Source: Desulfurococcales archaeon
Lineage (GTDB): Archaea; Thermoproteota; Thermoprotei_A; Sulfolobales; AG1
Assembly (NCBI GenBank): GCA_026990885.1
Contig: JALXCO010000074.1
Location: forward strand, 1-7,614
Reading direction: 5' to 3'
DNA: 7,614 bases
In this document: positions 1-4,955 of the stretch, piece after piece
Layout: each line of letters opens with the position of its first letter
How positions within the stretch are numbered: position 1 is the stretch's first letter
Notes under the pieces: generated by a model
The model's input: only the letters and a program-made list of their open reading frames with translations
What the model was told of the DNA's origin: nothing
The model's database searches: none
Program-made: the position numbers and the translations under genes

Positions 1-99
1 TATTAGTTCGGTATTTAAGGCGTTTAATCGCTCAGGCCTCTTAAGTATAATCCATCCAACACCGTCTTTTTCCTCATAATCTATATATTTATAACCCAA
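1..99 (-). CDS. Enoyl-CoA hydratase/isomerase (crotonase) family protein, N-terminal fragment
   Basis: Only the first 33 residues lie in the window; the gene runs off the left edge. Residues 14-30 read VGWIILKRPERLNALNT, the standard opening strand and turn of the crotonase fold (family pattern V..I.LNRPE..NAL). The family acts on acyl-CoA thioesters (hydration, isomerisation and related reactions), with the CoA-binding and oxyanion-hole region starting at this RPE/NAL segment. The substrate cannot be told because the catalytic half is missing. The start is TTG at 99-97: a stop lies in frame just upstream (123-121), and GAGGTG at 111-106 sits 6 nt ahead as ribosome-binding site. A GTG at 108-106 is the alternative but would coincide with that site. 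The gene points away from the endonuclease gene to its right in tandem orientation, separated by about 180 bp. The family call is solid for so short a piece. Confidence 0.82.
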   Translation of the reverse strand, partial: MGYKYIDYEEKDGVGWIILKRPERLNALNTELI

Positions 100-105
100 T
101 TGCCG

Positions 106-111
106 CACCTC
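106..111 (-). promoter_or_regulatory. Ribosome-binding site deciding the TTG start of the crotonase gene
   Basis: On the minus strand this reads GAGGTG, complementary to the 3' end of archaeal 16S rRNA, with a 6-nt gap to the TTG at 99-97. It overlaps the only other in-frame start candidate, a GTG, which favours the TTG. Confidence 0.55.
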
Positions 112-130
112 GATAGTATATTATTTAGAA

Positions 131-138
131 ATTATAAA
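131..138 (-). promoter_or_regulatory. Candidate TATA box for the crotonase gene
   Basis: The minus strand reads TTTATAAT, the same octamer as the box proposed at 1796-1803. A start site about 26 bp downstream would fall near 108, slightly too close to the ribosome-binding site at 106-111. Either initiation is a few bases earlier or the leader is very short. Confidence 0.35.
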
Positions 139-196
139 GGAAAGACGTGGATTCTACGGTCCTTTGACTCTTAATTCTGTTAACATTGATGCTGAT

Positions 197-231
197 CCCT
201 AGATAACCCAACAGATTGATACTGGCTAGGG
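197..231. repeat. Inverted repeat in the 100-279 intergenic spacer
   Basis: CCCTAG at 197-202 pairs perfectly with CTAGGG at 226-231. An inner CAG/CTG (212-214 with 222-224) can stack on the right side, leaving a 7-nt loop and a left-side bulge. It lies about 50 bp beyond the stop of the minus-strand endonuclease subunit gene, so it could shape the 3' end of that transcript or be part of a small RNA. No T-rich tract follows directly. The rest of the 100-279 spacer holds no supported gene. Confidence 0.3.
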
Positions 232-279
232 CTTACTGTTCTTATTGCTGAAGCAAAAACACCTGAATCAAACAAGTTC

Positions 280-759
280 TTAGGGTCTCTTCGATCTGGA
301 TAATTGCCTAATTAATGAGCTGTAATATGTTATATCGCCATACATATCCACAACAGCTATTATGGTATCTAGATCTTTTGAATGTGTATTTTCTATCCAT
401 GATAATATGTTGTTGAGTTTAATCTTAATTCCCTCCTCAGTAACGAATATCCTGTATCTTTTATCTCCTTTAGTTGCGATAAGGTCTCTTACCCCATACC
501 CTTTCTTGACCTTGAAACCTCTCTTTATAAGATCTGTGAATACTGAAAATAGAATCCACCACTCTGTTTCTTTGCCGTATCTTATAAATAGATCTTTTAA
601 ACCTAACGTGTTGTTATATTGATCTATTACTAGAGCTTTATTTTGATACAACATATAAGCTGCTTCAATTAGATCAATTTCAGCCCCCTCCTTATACTTG
701 CCATCTCCTTTCTTTATGGTTAGTTTTTCGCCAGCTAAAATAATGATCTTATTTACCAT
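280..759 (-). CDS. tRNA-splicing endonuclease, non-catalytic (structural) subunit
   Basis: This 159-residue protein is a paralog of the EndA protein encoded at 4369-4941. The N-terminal domain (about 1-60) carries the typical segment with GAEIDLIEAAYMLYQN at 25-40. The C-terminal nuclease-like domain (about 65-150) shows LIKRGFKVKKGYGVRDL at 77-93, matching the family's L..RGY.V..G...G.DF, and ends in VVDMYGDITYY (136-146), as these subunits usually do. Aligned by eye, the three catalytic positions (Tyr, His, Lys) are Thr96, Arg101 or Tyr102, and Asp131, so the active site is lost. In crenarchaea such a subunit pairs with the catalytic one to form an alpha2beta2 enzyme that cuts bulge-helix-bulge introns in pre-tRNA and pre-rRNA. 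The start is ATG at 759-757. No clear ribosome-binding site is visible, and an inverted repeat covers the start codon. The gene is divergent from the aldolase gene. It is somewhat short but looks intact. Confidence 0.85.
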   Translation of the reverse strand: MVNKIIILAGEKLTIKKGDGKYKEGAEIDLIEAAYMLYQNKALVIDQYNNTLGLKDLFIRYGKETEWWILFSVFTDLIKRGFKVKKGYGVRDLIATKGDKRYRIFVTEEGIKIKLNNILSWIENTHSKDLDTIIAVVDMYGDITYYSSLIRQLSRSKRP

Positions 760-778
760 TATATATCATTAATGGTAA
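753..778. repeat. Inverted repeat over the start codon of the structural endonuclease subunit
   Basis: TTACCATTA (753-761) and TAATGGTAA (770-778) are perfect 9-bp inverted arms with an 8-bp spacer. One arm contains the ATG at 759-757. In DNA it could be a dimeric repressor site just downstream of the predicted start of transcription (near 778). In RNA it would place the start codon in a stem. At this AT content a chance origin cannot be excluded. Confidence 0.45.
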
Positions 779-794
779 TATGTTAAAGTGAAAA

Positions 795-810
795 TAATTA
801 TTTTTATACT
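795..810. promoter_or_regulatory. Shared divergent TATA region (endonuclease subunit leftward, aldolase rightward)
   Basis: The plus strand reads TTTTTATACT at 801-810, about 26 bp ahead of a presumed rightward start near 831, which leaves a short leader with GGTG at 845-848 before the GTG at 857. The minus strand reads TATAAAAAT over nearly the same bases, putting a leftward start near 778, about 19 bp before the ATG at 759. One AT-rich element may therefore serve both genes, although it could also be two overlapping boxes. Confidence 0.45.
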
Positions 811-856
811 GGGAATCAAATTAAAGCTGTAGCAAAGTTAAATAGGTGCACCATCT

Positions 857-1462
857 GTGATATTTGACTATGAAATTAGGAGTGAAATAGTTGAGGTGGC
901 TAGAAGACTATATATTAAGGGCCTAAATACCACCTATACGGGAAATATCAGTTCCAGGAGTTCCTGGAACGGATCATTTTGGATAACACCTAGATATAGA
1001 GATAAATACAATATAAAGCCTGACGATCTTGCCTTAGTCGATATAGAGTCAGGCAAAAGAATAATGGGTGGTGAACCGTCTTCTGAGGTTAATATGCATA
1101 TAAAGATCTATAGAACTAGAAGCGATATAAAATCAATAGTGCACGCGCATCCGCCATATACTCTAGCTTTAGCTAAAATCCTATCGAGCAAGTTAGTCGA
1201 TATAGTGGATGAGCTTTTTGAATCTAAATTCTATATAGGAAAGCTCGGGATTGTAAAGCCTATTGAGCCGGGTACAGTTAAGCTTGCTGACGAGGTGTCT
1301 AGCGTTTTCAGCGATCCGGAGGTAACTACCGTTGTGCTTTTGGATCATGGAATCGTTTCTATAGGTAGTAATCTGTATGATGCATTAAATAGGATAGAGA
1401 TCTTGGAGCATACAGCAATGATCAAGATTTTAAGTACGCTAACTAAATACATGATCAGCTAG
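857..1462 (+). CDS. Class II aldolase/adducin family protein (L-fuculose-phosphate aldolase-like)
   Basis: This is a zinc-dependent, probably cytosolic aldolase of 201 residues, near the usual family length. Visible features in order are TGNISSR at 28-34 (phosphate-binding loop region), Glu77 in SSEVNMH (catalytic acid/base in E. coli FucA, Glu73), His96 and His98 in HAHPP, and His164 in DHG. Together these give the three zinc ligands. The C-terminal helix LYDALNRIEILEHTA (173-187) is also typical. All key residues are present, so it should be active. The substrate is not fixed by sequence: the family includes fuculose-1-phosphate and related aldolases, ribulose-5-phosphate 4-epimerases and methylthioribulose-1-phosphate dehydratase. 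The start is GTG at 857, supported by GGTG at 845-848 with an 8-nt gap; there is no in-frame ATG nearby. It is monocistronic, divergent from the endonuclease subunit gene and convergent with the zinc-protein gene 20 bp away. A 9-bp-arm palindrome lies inside the gene at 951-970. Confidence 0.88.
   Translation: MIFDYEIRSEIVEVARRLYIKGLNTTYTGNISSRSSWNGSFWITPRYRDKYNIKPDDLALVDIESGKRIMGGEPSSEVNMHIKIYRTRSDIKSIVHAHPPYTLALAKILSSKLVDIVDELFESKFYIGKLGIVKPIEPGTVKLADEVSSVFSDPEVTTVVLLDHGIVSIGSNLYDALNRIEILEHTAMIKILSTLTKYMIS
951..970. repeat. Near-perfect palindrome inside the aldolase gene
   Basis: GTTCCAGGA (951-959) and TCCTGGAAC (962-970) are perfect 9-bp arms around a 2-bp centre, more GC-rich than the surroundings. 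It encodes part of the loop S-S-R-S-S-W-N in the active-site region of the aldolase. It may be only a consequence of the repeated Ser codons, or an intragenic site. Confidence 0.5.
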
Positions 1463-1474
1463 CCACGGAGTAAA

Positions 1475-1493
1475 CTAGTGGATTAACCACTAG
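1475..1493. terminator. Hairpin between convergent genes, possible bidirectional terminator
   Basis: CTAGTGG (1475-1481) and CCACTAG (1487-1493) form a perfect 7-bp stem with a 5-base loop. It lies 13 bp past the aldolase stop (1460-1462) and includes the stop codon (1485-1483) of the convergent zinc-protein gene. On the minus strand it is followed by a short TTTA tract. Archaeal termination usually depends on T-tracts, so a role as terminator or 3'-end stabiliser is plausible but not proven. Confidence 0.45.
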
Positions 1494-1770
1494 ATCTTAA
1501 CACCTGATCGGCATAGCCAACAATACAATATACGCATATTTTTTTATCCTTGAACAGATAGCTACATGGAAAACACATAGTTCTACCGCAGATCATGCAT
1601 GAGCCTATCGATAGGTTGACTCTACACACACCACATGTGAGGTCTAGACAAACTATACATCTCGACTTTCTACCGTGATAGCTACAGAAATTTCTTAGAC
1701 AGCTGGAGCATGAGTCGATGGAATCTCTTTCCCAACAAATCTCGCATCTAGGCATATAGCTATCTGTCAC
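1483..1770 (-). CDS. Small zinc protein with two tandem cross-brace cysteine modules
   Basis: I do not recognise a named family. The 95-residue product has 15 cysteines and one fitting histidine: C9, C12, C21, C24, C29, H32, C38, C41, then C46, C49, C58, C61, C66, C69, C79, C82. This gives eight CxxC/CxxH pairs, 16 ligands, enough for four zinc ions. The spacing repeats: the first module is C-x2-C-x8-C-x2-C-x4-C-x2-H-x5-C-x2-C, and the second is C-x2-C-x8-C-x2-C-x4-C-x2-C-x9-C-x2-C. The pattern suggests a duplicated cross-brace (RING/FYVE/B-box-like) finger, so protein, RNA or ubiquitin-like partner binding is possible but only inferred. There are no membrane or signal segments. The start is GTG at 1770-1768, likely leaderless or nearly so given the TATA box at 1796-1803. 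Met6 (ATG 1755-1753) is an alternative with AAGGTGA upstream; either keeps all cysteines. Confidence 0.75.
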   Translation of the reverse strand: MTDSYMPRCEICWERDSIDSCSSCLRNFCSYHGRKSRCIVCLDLTCGVCRVNLSIGSCMICGRTMCFPCSYLFKDKKICVYCIVGYADQVLRSSG

Positions 1771-1795
1771 CTTACAGTAGATTTTTAATCCTATA

Positions 1796-1803
1796 ATTAT
1801 AAA
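1796..1803 (-). promoter_or_regulatory. TATA box of the zinc-protein gene
   Basis: The minus strand reads TTTATAAT. Counting about 26 bp downstream puts transcription start at about 1770-1773, at or within 3 nt of the GTG codon, which suggests a leaderless or nearly leaderless mRNA. Confidence 0.45.
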
Positions 1804-1877
1804 TAAAAATCGGGATGACCTGAAGGACTTCGATGATATATAGCTAGATGATTAAGGTGGAGCGACGGGGACCGCAT

Positions 1878-1888
1878 AAAATATATTT
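1878..1888 (+). promoter_or_regulatory. Candidate TATA box of the nucleotidylyltransferase gene
   Basis: AAAATATATTT follows a locally GC-rich stretch (1855-1876). It predicts a start near 1909 and a leader of about 40 nt before the ATG at 1950. No convincing ribosome-binding site is visible in that leader. Confidence 0.4.
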
Positions 1889-1949
1889 AGAACGTCTGGG
1901 CACCACAAAGAGTTGCTAAAGCTTATTCGTATAGTAATTGATTTTACTA

Positions 1950-3173
1950 ATGGTTTGTGCTGTTTTGGGTAGACATATAGATCCTTCTGATGTAAAAGTT
2001 TTAATACTTGCTGGGGGATCTAGCGATAAGCTTAAACCAATAGCTGGAAACATGCCTAAAACTCTAATAAAAATCCTAGGGAGACCGCTGATATCCCATG
2101 TAGTTGATAAGCTAACTAAATCTGGTTACAGCTCATACGTGATAGTAACCGACAGGCCGGATGAAACCAGAATGCTATTAAATCTTAATAGAAAAACAAG
2201 CACTACAATAAATATAGTTGGACAATACGACACGGGTATAGGTCCCGCTATTGTTTCAGGATATAGAGCTATTAATCCGGAGCCCGATGAGCTGATCCTA
2301 CTGGTATATGGAGATATAGTGATCAGAGATAACGCATATAGAGCTATCCTGTCAAGCTATAATGAGCATATAGATAGAAAAAATATAGGCGGTGTATTTT
2401 TAGCTGTGGTAGAGGAACCTTTAGAAAGCCACGGTATATTGTATGTTGATGAAAACAACTTTATAAAACGCGTGCTACCCACAAAACAAAGCAACTATAC
2501 GCCTAGATATATTTCTGGGGGTATATACCTGATCAAGGGAAGCTTCTTCGAGCTAATAGAGAAATATGGAAGCGTTATATTTGCGTTAAATGAATATGTG
2601 ACCAGAAATAGGGTCATTGCTTATTATTGGAAATCCTACTGGGTTAACATAGGGACACCTTGGGATATATTGGTGGCTAGTTATTATCTATTGAAGGATA
2701 TAGGCAAAAGCATTATAAGTCCAACCGCTAATGTATCGCATACAGCTACTTTAGACGGCATAGTTGTTGTTGACGACGATGTTGAAATAGATCATTTCTC
2801 AATCATAAAGGGGCCAGTCTATATAGGTAGAAACACTTTTGTGGGTGCACATTCATTCATCAGGAACTACACATTGCTTGAAGAGGGATCTATAATAGGG
2901 TCATACACTGAGATAAACAGATCTGTTATAATGGATAAAGCAACAGTCGGTAGAGGATCATATATAGGCTACAGTATACTAGCTCCCCAATCAGTCATAG
3001 AGCCTGGAGTAATAACAAAAAACGTTATCCACACCATCAACGAGAAAGACAGGTCGCACGAGATAAGCAAGAGCATCAATAAGAGAGGGGAATACGCTAA
3101 AATAGGATGCATCGTATCTAGAGGATCCAGAGTTAAAGCTGGAACGGTCATCGAGCCAGGTGCGGTAATTTGA
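1950..3173 (+). CDS. Sugar-1-phosphate nucleotidylyltransferase with C-terminal left-handed beta-helix
   Basis: 407 residues from ATG 1950; an in-frame TTG at 1938 would add four residues. Residues about 15-250 are a nucleotidyltransferase domain that joins a sugar-1-phosphate to an NTP, releasing pyrophosphate. It shows LAGGSSDKLKP (20-30), PK (36-37), YGD (120-122, metal-binding Asp) and WVNIGTPWDIL (231-241). Residues about 257-407 are hexapeptide-repeat left-handed beta-helix (for example VYIGRNTFVGAHSFI at 290-304). The layout resembles archaeal GlmU-like enzymes such as Sulfolobus ST0452. Oddities: the loop Arg of GxGxR is Lys27, the second metal-ligand Asp is Asn233 (GlmU also uses Asn there), and the GlmU acetyltransferase His (HLTY) is replaced by Arg335 in RGSY. 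Acetyl transfer is therefore doubtful. The product is probably an NDP-sugar for glycans or glycosylation; the exact sugar is unknown. UbiX follows 47 bp downstream. Confidence 0.82.
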   Translation: MVCAVLGRHIDPSDVKVLILAGGSSDKLKPIAGNMPKTLIKILGRPLISHVVDKLTKSGYSSYVIVTDRPDETRMLLNLNRKTSTTINIVGQYDTGIGPAIVSGYRAINPEPDELILLVYGDIVIRDNAYRAILSSYNEHIDRKNIGGVFLAVVEEPLESHGILYVDENNFIKRVLPTKQSNYTPRYISGGIYLIKGSFFELIEKYGSVIFALNEYVTRNRVIAYYWKSYWVNIGTPWDILVASYYLLKDIGKSIISPTANVSHTATLDGIVVVDDDVEIDHFSIIKGPVYIGRNTFVGAHSFIRNYTLLEEGSIIGSYTEINRSVIMDKATVGRGSYIGYSILAPQSVIEPGVITKNVIHTINEKDRSHEISKSINKRGEYAKIGCIVSRGSRVKAGTVIEPGAVI

Positions 3174-3184
3174 AAATATATATC
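3173..3184 (+). promoter_or_regulatory. Candidate TATA box ahead of ubiX
   Basis: AAAATATATATC starts directly at the stop of the nucleotidylyltransferase gene. It would place a start near 3205 and a leader of about 16 nt carrying GTGA at 3211-3214, 6 nt before the ATG. UbiX may thus have its own promoter as well as read-through. Confidence 0.4.
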
Positions 3185-3220
3185 ACTTCCAAAACAACAT
3201 CTAGCTTAGCGTGAACAGAT

Positions 3221-3844
3221 ATGAAATACAGCTATATAGTAGCTATTTCTGGAGCCAGCGGAACCATATATGGCTTGAAAACTGTGGAGTATCTAAGCCG
3301 ATACGGCGATGTTGAGGTTATTGTATCTAATGATGCGATAAAGGTCTCTGAGTATGAGTGTCTAAGTAAAGAATCTCTAATGCAGATACTTAAAAAGTAC
3401 TCTAAAAAAGTTTACTCGGCCGATGAGATTGAGGCTCCGCCAAGCTCTACAAGCTATCTTGCTAAAGTAAGGGGGGTAGTGATTTCACCATGTTCGCTGA
3501 GGACTTTAGCTAGTATAGCTCATGGTCTTGCCGATAATTTGATAACTAGGACAGCAGTGAATGCCCTTAGATTAAGGAAGAGACTTGTTTTGGTTATTAG
3601 GGAAACGCCTCTAGGGGTTGCCGAAATAAAGAATATGTTGTCTGTGGCTGAGTATGGTGGTGTGATCCTTCCGGCGTCTCCAGGCTTCTATAATAATCCA
3701 CAGAGTCTTTTAGACGTTATCGACTTTATAGTTGGTAAGACTCTTGATGCTCTCGATATAGATCATAGCCTTTATAGAAGATGGAACCCGCCACCCGATA
3801 AAGGTTCTAGTCGTAACTTATGTCACCATATTTACGGTTTATAG
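3221..3844 (+). CDS. ubiX: Flavin prenyltransferase UbiX/Pad1 family
   Basis: UbiX prenylates reduced FMN with dimethylallyl (mono)phosphate to make prenylated FMN, the cofactor of UbiD-type decarboxylases, in the cytosol. Visible motifs are ISGASGTIYG at 9-18 (flavin phosphate loop), VSNDA..VSEYE at 35-46, SPCSLRTLASIAHGLADNLITR at 89-110 and VIRETPL at 125-131 (catalytic Glu128). PASPGFYNNP at 151-160 and LDALDIDHSLYRRW at 175-188 complete the fold. By eye, the Lys of the usual LKERR motif is Arg117 and the later conserved Arg (P. aeruginosa R185) is Lys173; both are conservative but touch the active site. At 207 residues it carries about 19 more after the usual RRW end, and the last 12 codons overlap the convergent gene. 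The start is ATG 3221 with GTGA 6 nt ahead. No ubiD is in this window. Confidence 0.9.
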   Translation: MKYSYIVAISGASGTIYGLKTVEYLSRYGDVEVIVSNDAIKVSEYECLSKESLMQILKKYSKKVYSADEIEAPPSSTSYLAKVRGVVISPCSLRTLASIAHGLADNLITRTAVNALRLRKRLVLVIRETPLGVAEIKNMLSVAEYGGVILPASPGFYNNPQSLLDVIDFIVGKTLDALDIDHSLYRRWNPPPDKGSSRNLCHHIYGL

Positions 3845-4346
3845 TTCTTTTAAATTTATTGGCCATCATTTCCTCCTTTTCTATCTCCTTAAACATGTCA
3901 TCCATAGATCTGCCCTTCCTGGTTTTTTCAACAGCATAGAGGCATCTCCCATCAGGTAGTATATATCTTTTCTCGCAATAGGCGTATTGACATACTGCAC
4001 CGATACATAAATCACCCACCCACATACAGAAGCCCACAAACTTCATGTCTCTTCCAAAACCCTCCTTATTTATTCTTAGAGCTCTTTTACCACACCTAAA
4101 ATATGGGCAGAGAGGGTTGCATTTAAGGCCGTTTGGCTTTGGCTCTATCTCACCCTCTCTTAATACGACTTCCCTAGCTATAGGTCTGCTGGCTTTTCCG
4201 AATCTCTGATCTCTAGGGCCACGGGGCTTATCACCAAAATGATCCCGTCTATCATATCTTCCTTGCCTACCATGCTTATTATAGGGTTTTCTATTAAAAC
4301 CCTTATTCCATCTATAATTTTTTCTCTCATGCTCGTCAGAGTTCAA
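3807..4346 (-). CDS. Basic Arg/Lys/Gly-rich protein with an eight-cysteine domain, unknown function
   Basis: I do not recognise a characterised family. Residues 1-58 of 179 are rich in Arg, Lys, Gly, Asp and aromatic residues (for example RRDHFGDKPRGPRDQRFGK at 33-51) and probably disordered, like RGG-type RNA-binding tails. Residues 76-135 hold eight cysteines spaced C-x3-C-x4-C-x21-C-x6-C-x4-C-x4-C-x10-C, with CPYFRCGKRAL and CMWVGDLCIGAVCQYAYCEKRYILPDGRC. They could bind two zinc ions or an iron-sulfur cluster. The C-terminal tail (140-179) is charged and helical. There is no signal or membrane segment. The start is TTG at 4346-4344, supported by AGAGGT 7 nt ahead. It is the last gene of an apparent operon, 22 bp after the catalytic tRNA-splicing endonuclease gene, so a role in RNA processing is a reasonable inference. 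Its 3' end overlaps ubiX by 38 bp. Confidence 0.78.
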   Translation of the reverse strand: MNSDEHERKNYRWNKGFNRKPYNKHGRQGRYDRRDHFGDKPRGPRDQRFGKASRPIAREVVLREGEIEPKPNGLKCNPLCPYFRCGKRALRINKEGFGRDMKFVGFCMWVGDLCIGAVCQYAYCEKRYILPDGRCLYAVEKTRKGRSMDDMFKEIEKEEMMANKFKRTINRKYGDISYD

Positions 4347-4353
4347 AAGTTAA

Positions 4354-4359
4354 ACCTCT
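4354..4359 (-). promoter_or_regulatory. Ribosome-binding site deciding the TTG start of the eight-cysteine protein
   Basis: The minus strand reads AGAGGT, then 7 nt, then TTG at 4346-4344. There is no ATG at this end of the frame, and the spacing is ideal, so the TTG start is well supported. Confidence 0.6.
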
Positions 4360-4368
4360 GCTAATTCA

Positions 4369-4941
4369 TTATATTTTTATCCACTTAAAGGCTATATATT
4401 TAACTCCCATACCTGACACGATAGCGAACATTAAGGTTTTTCTCACGCTGTGGCTTAATCTACCTATTCTAACTATCTCTATAGGATCGATATCTTCTTC
4501 AATGTTTTTTACTTGAACTAAATATGGGGCATGCTCTAATCCAGGGCCCAGCTCGTACACGGTGAAATCAACACCAAACTTCATTCCAGATCTAACTACA
4601 TAGCCTTTTTCTCTAAGATCCTTATATACAATATATAGAGAGTCAAACCTAGCATCGATACTTTTGGCATAGCTATATACCTCATCACACGATATATATG
4701 AATCCATTCTAAAAGGCCTAATTACGCCCTTTTCACAGAGATACATAGTCTCCAGCATAGAGAGCTCAAGAGGAGCTCTAATCTCCTCAGTGATTTTAGG
4801 TTTCTTGATTCCAAAAGGCTTCCCATAAAACCCCTCTTTATATAGTTTCTCAGATGCTAGATAGTCAAAAACAATAGATCTAGCCCCAATTATCAAGGCA
4901 TCTATAGGTTTAGATACTCCAAGATCAAAATCAGTTTTCAA
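4369..4941 (-). CDS. endA: tRNA-splicing endonuclease, catalytic subunit (EndA)
   Basis: This metal-independent RNase excises introns by cutting bulge-helix-bulge motifs in pre-tRNA and pre-rRNA, leaving 2',3'-cyclic phosphate and 5'-OH ends. The 190-residue protein has the EndA N-terminal domain (about 10-95, with YKEGFYGKPFG at 34-44) and nuclease domain (about 100-190). The latter shows VYKDLREKGYVVRSGMKFG at 105-123, VDFTVYE and the C-terminal strand YIAFKWIKI. The catalytic triad is intact: Tyr129, His137, Lys168. The acidic stretch EEDID (148-152) fits the loop that docks onto the partner subunit. The Lys-rich stretch at 41-49 may correspond to the crenarchaea-specific loop linked to broad substrate range (inference). 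The start is TTG at 4941-4939, with AGGAA a few bases upstream. It lies 14 bp after the DUF47 gene and 22 bp before the eight-cysteine gene. Its non-catalytic partner is encoded 3.6 kb away at 280-759. Confidence 0.94.
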   Translation of the reverse strand: MKTDFDLGVSKPIDALIIGARSIVFDYLASEKLYKEGFYGKPFGIKKPKITEEIRAPLELSMLETMYLCEKGVIRPFRMDSYISCDEVYSYAKSIDARFDSLYIVYKDLREKGYVVRSGMKFGVDFTVYELGPGLEHAPYLVQVKNIEEDIDPIEIVRIGRLSHSVRKTLMFAIVSGMGVKYIAFKWIKI

Positions 4942-4955
4942 CGCTTCCTAACCCG

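Noticed and set aside
180..275. A 31-codon minus-strand reading frame (TTG at 275-273) just past the endonuclease subunit stop, open for about 43 codons in total
   Set aside because: No ribosome-binding site, no recognisable sequence, and a length easily reached by chance.
362..622. An 86-codon plus-strand ORF
   Set aside because: Antisense shadow of the structural tRNA-splicing endonuclease subunit.
1811..1860. GATGA and CTGA motifs resembling a C/D box small RNA
   Set aside because: The order and spacing of C, D', C' and D boxes do not fit: the only CTGA follows GATGA directly, and no D box follows the later GATGA motifs.
1848..1919. A 23-codon plus-strand ORF (ATG at 1848) ahead of the nucleotidylyltransferase gene, in the same frame
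   Set aside because: Stops occur before the real start, the proposed TATA box lies inside it, and nothing supports its translation.
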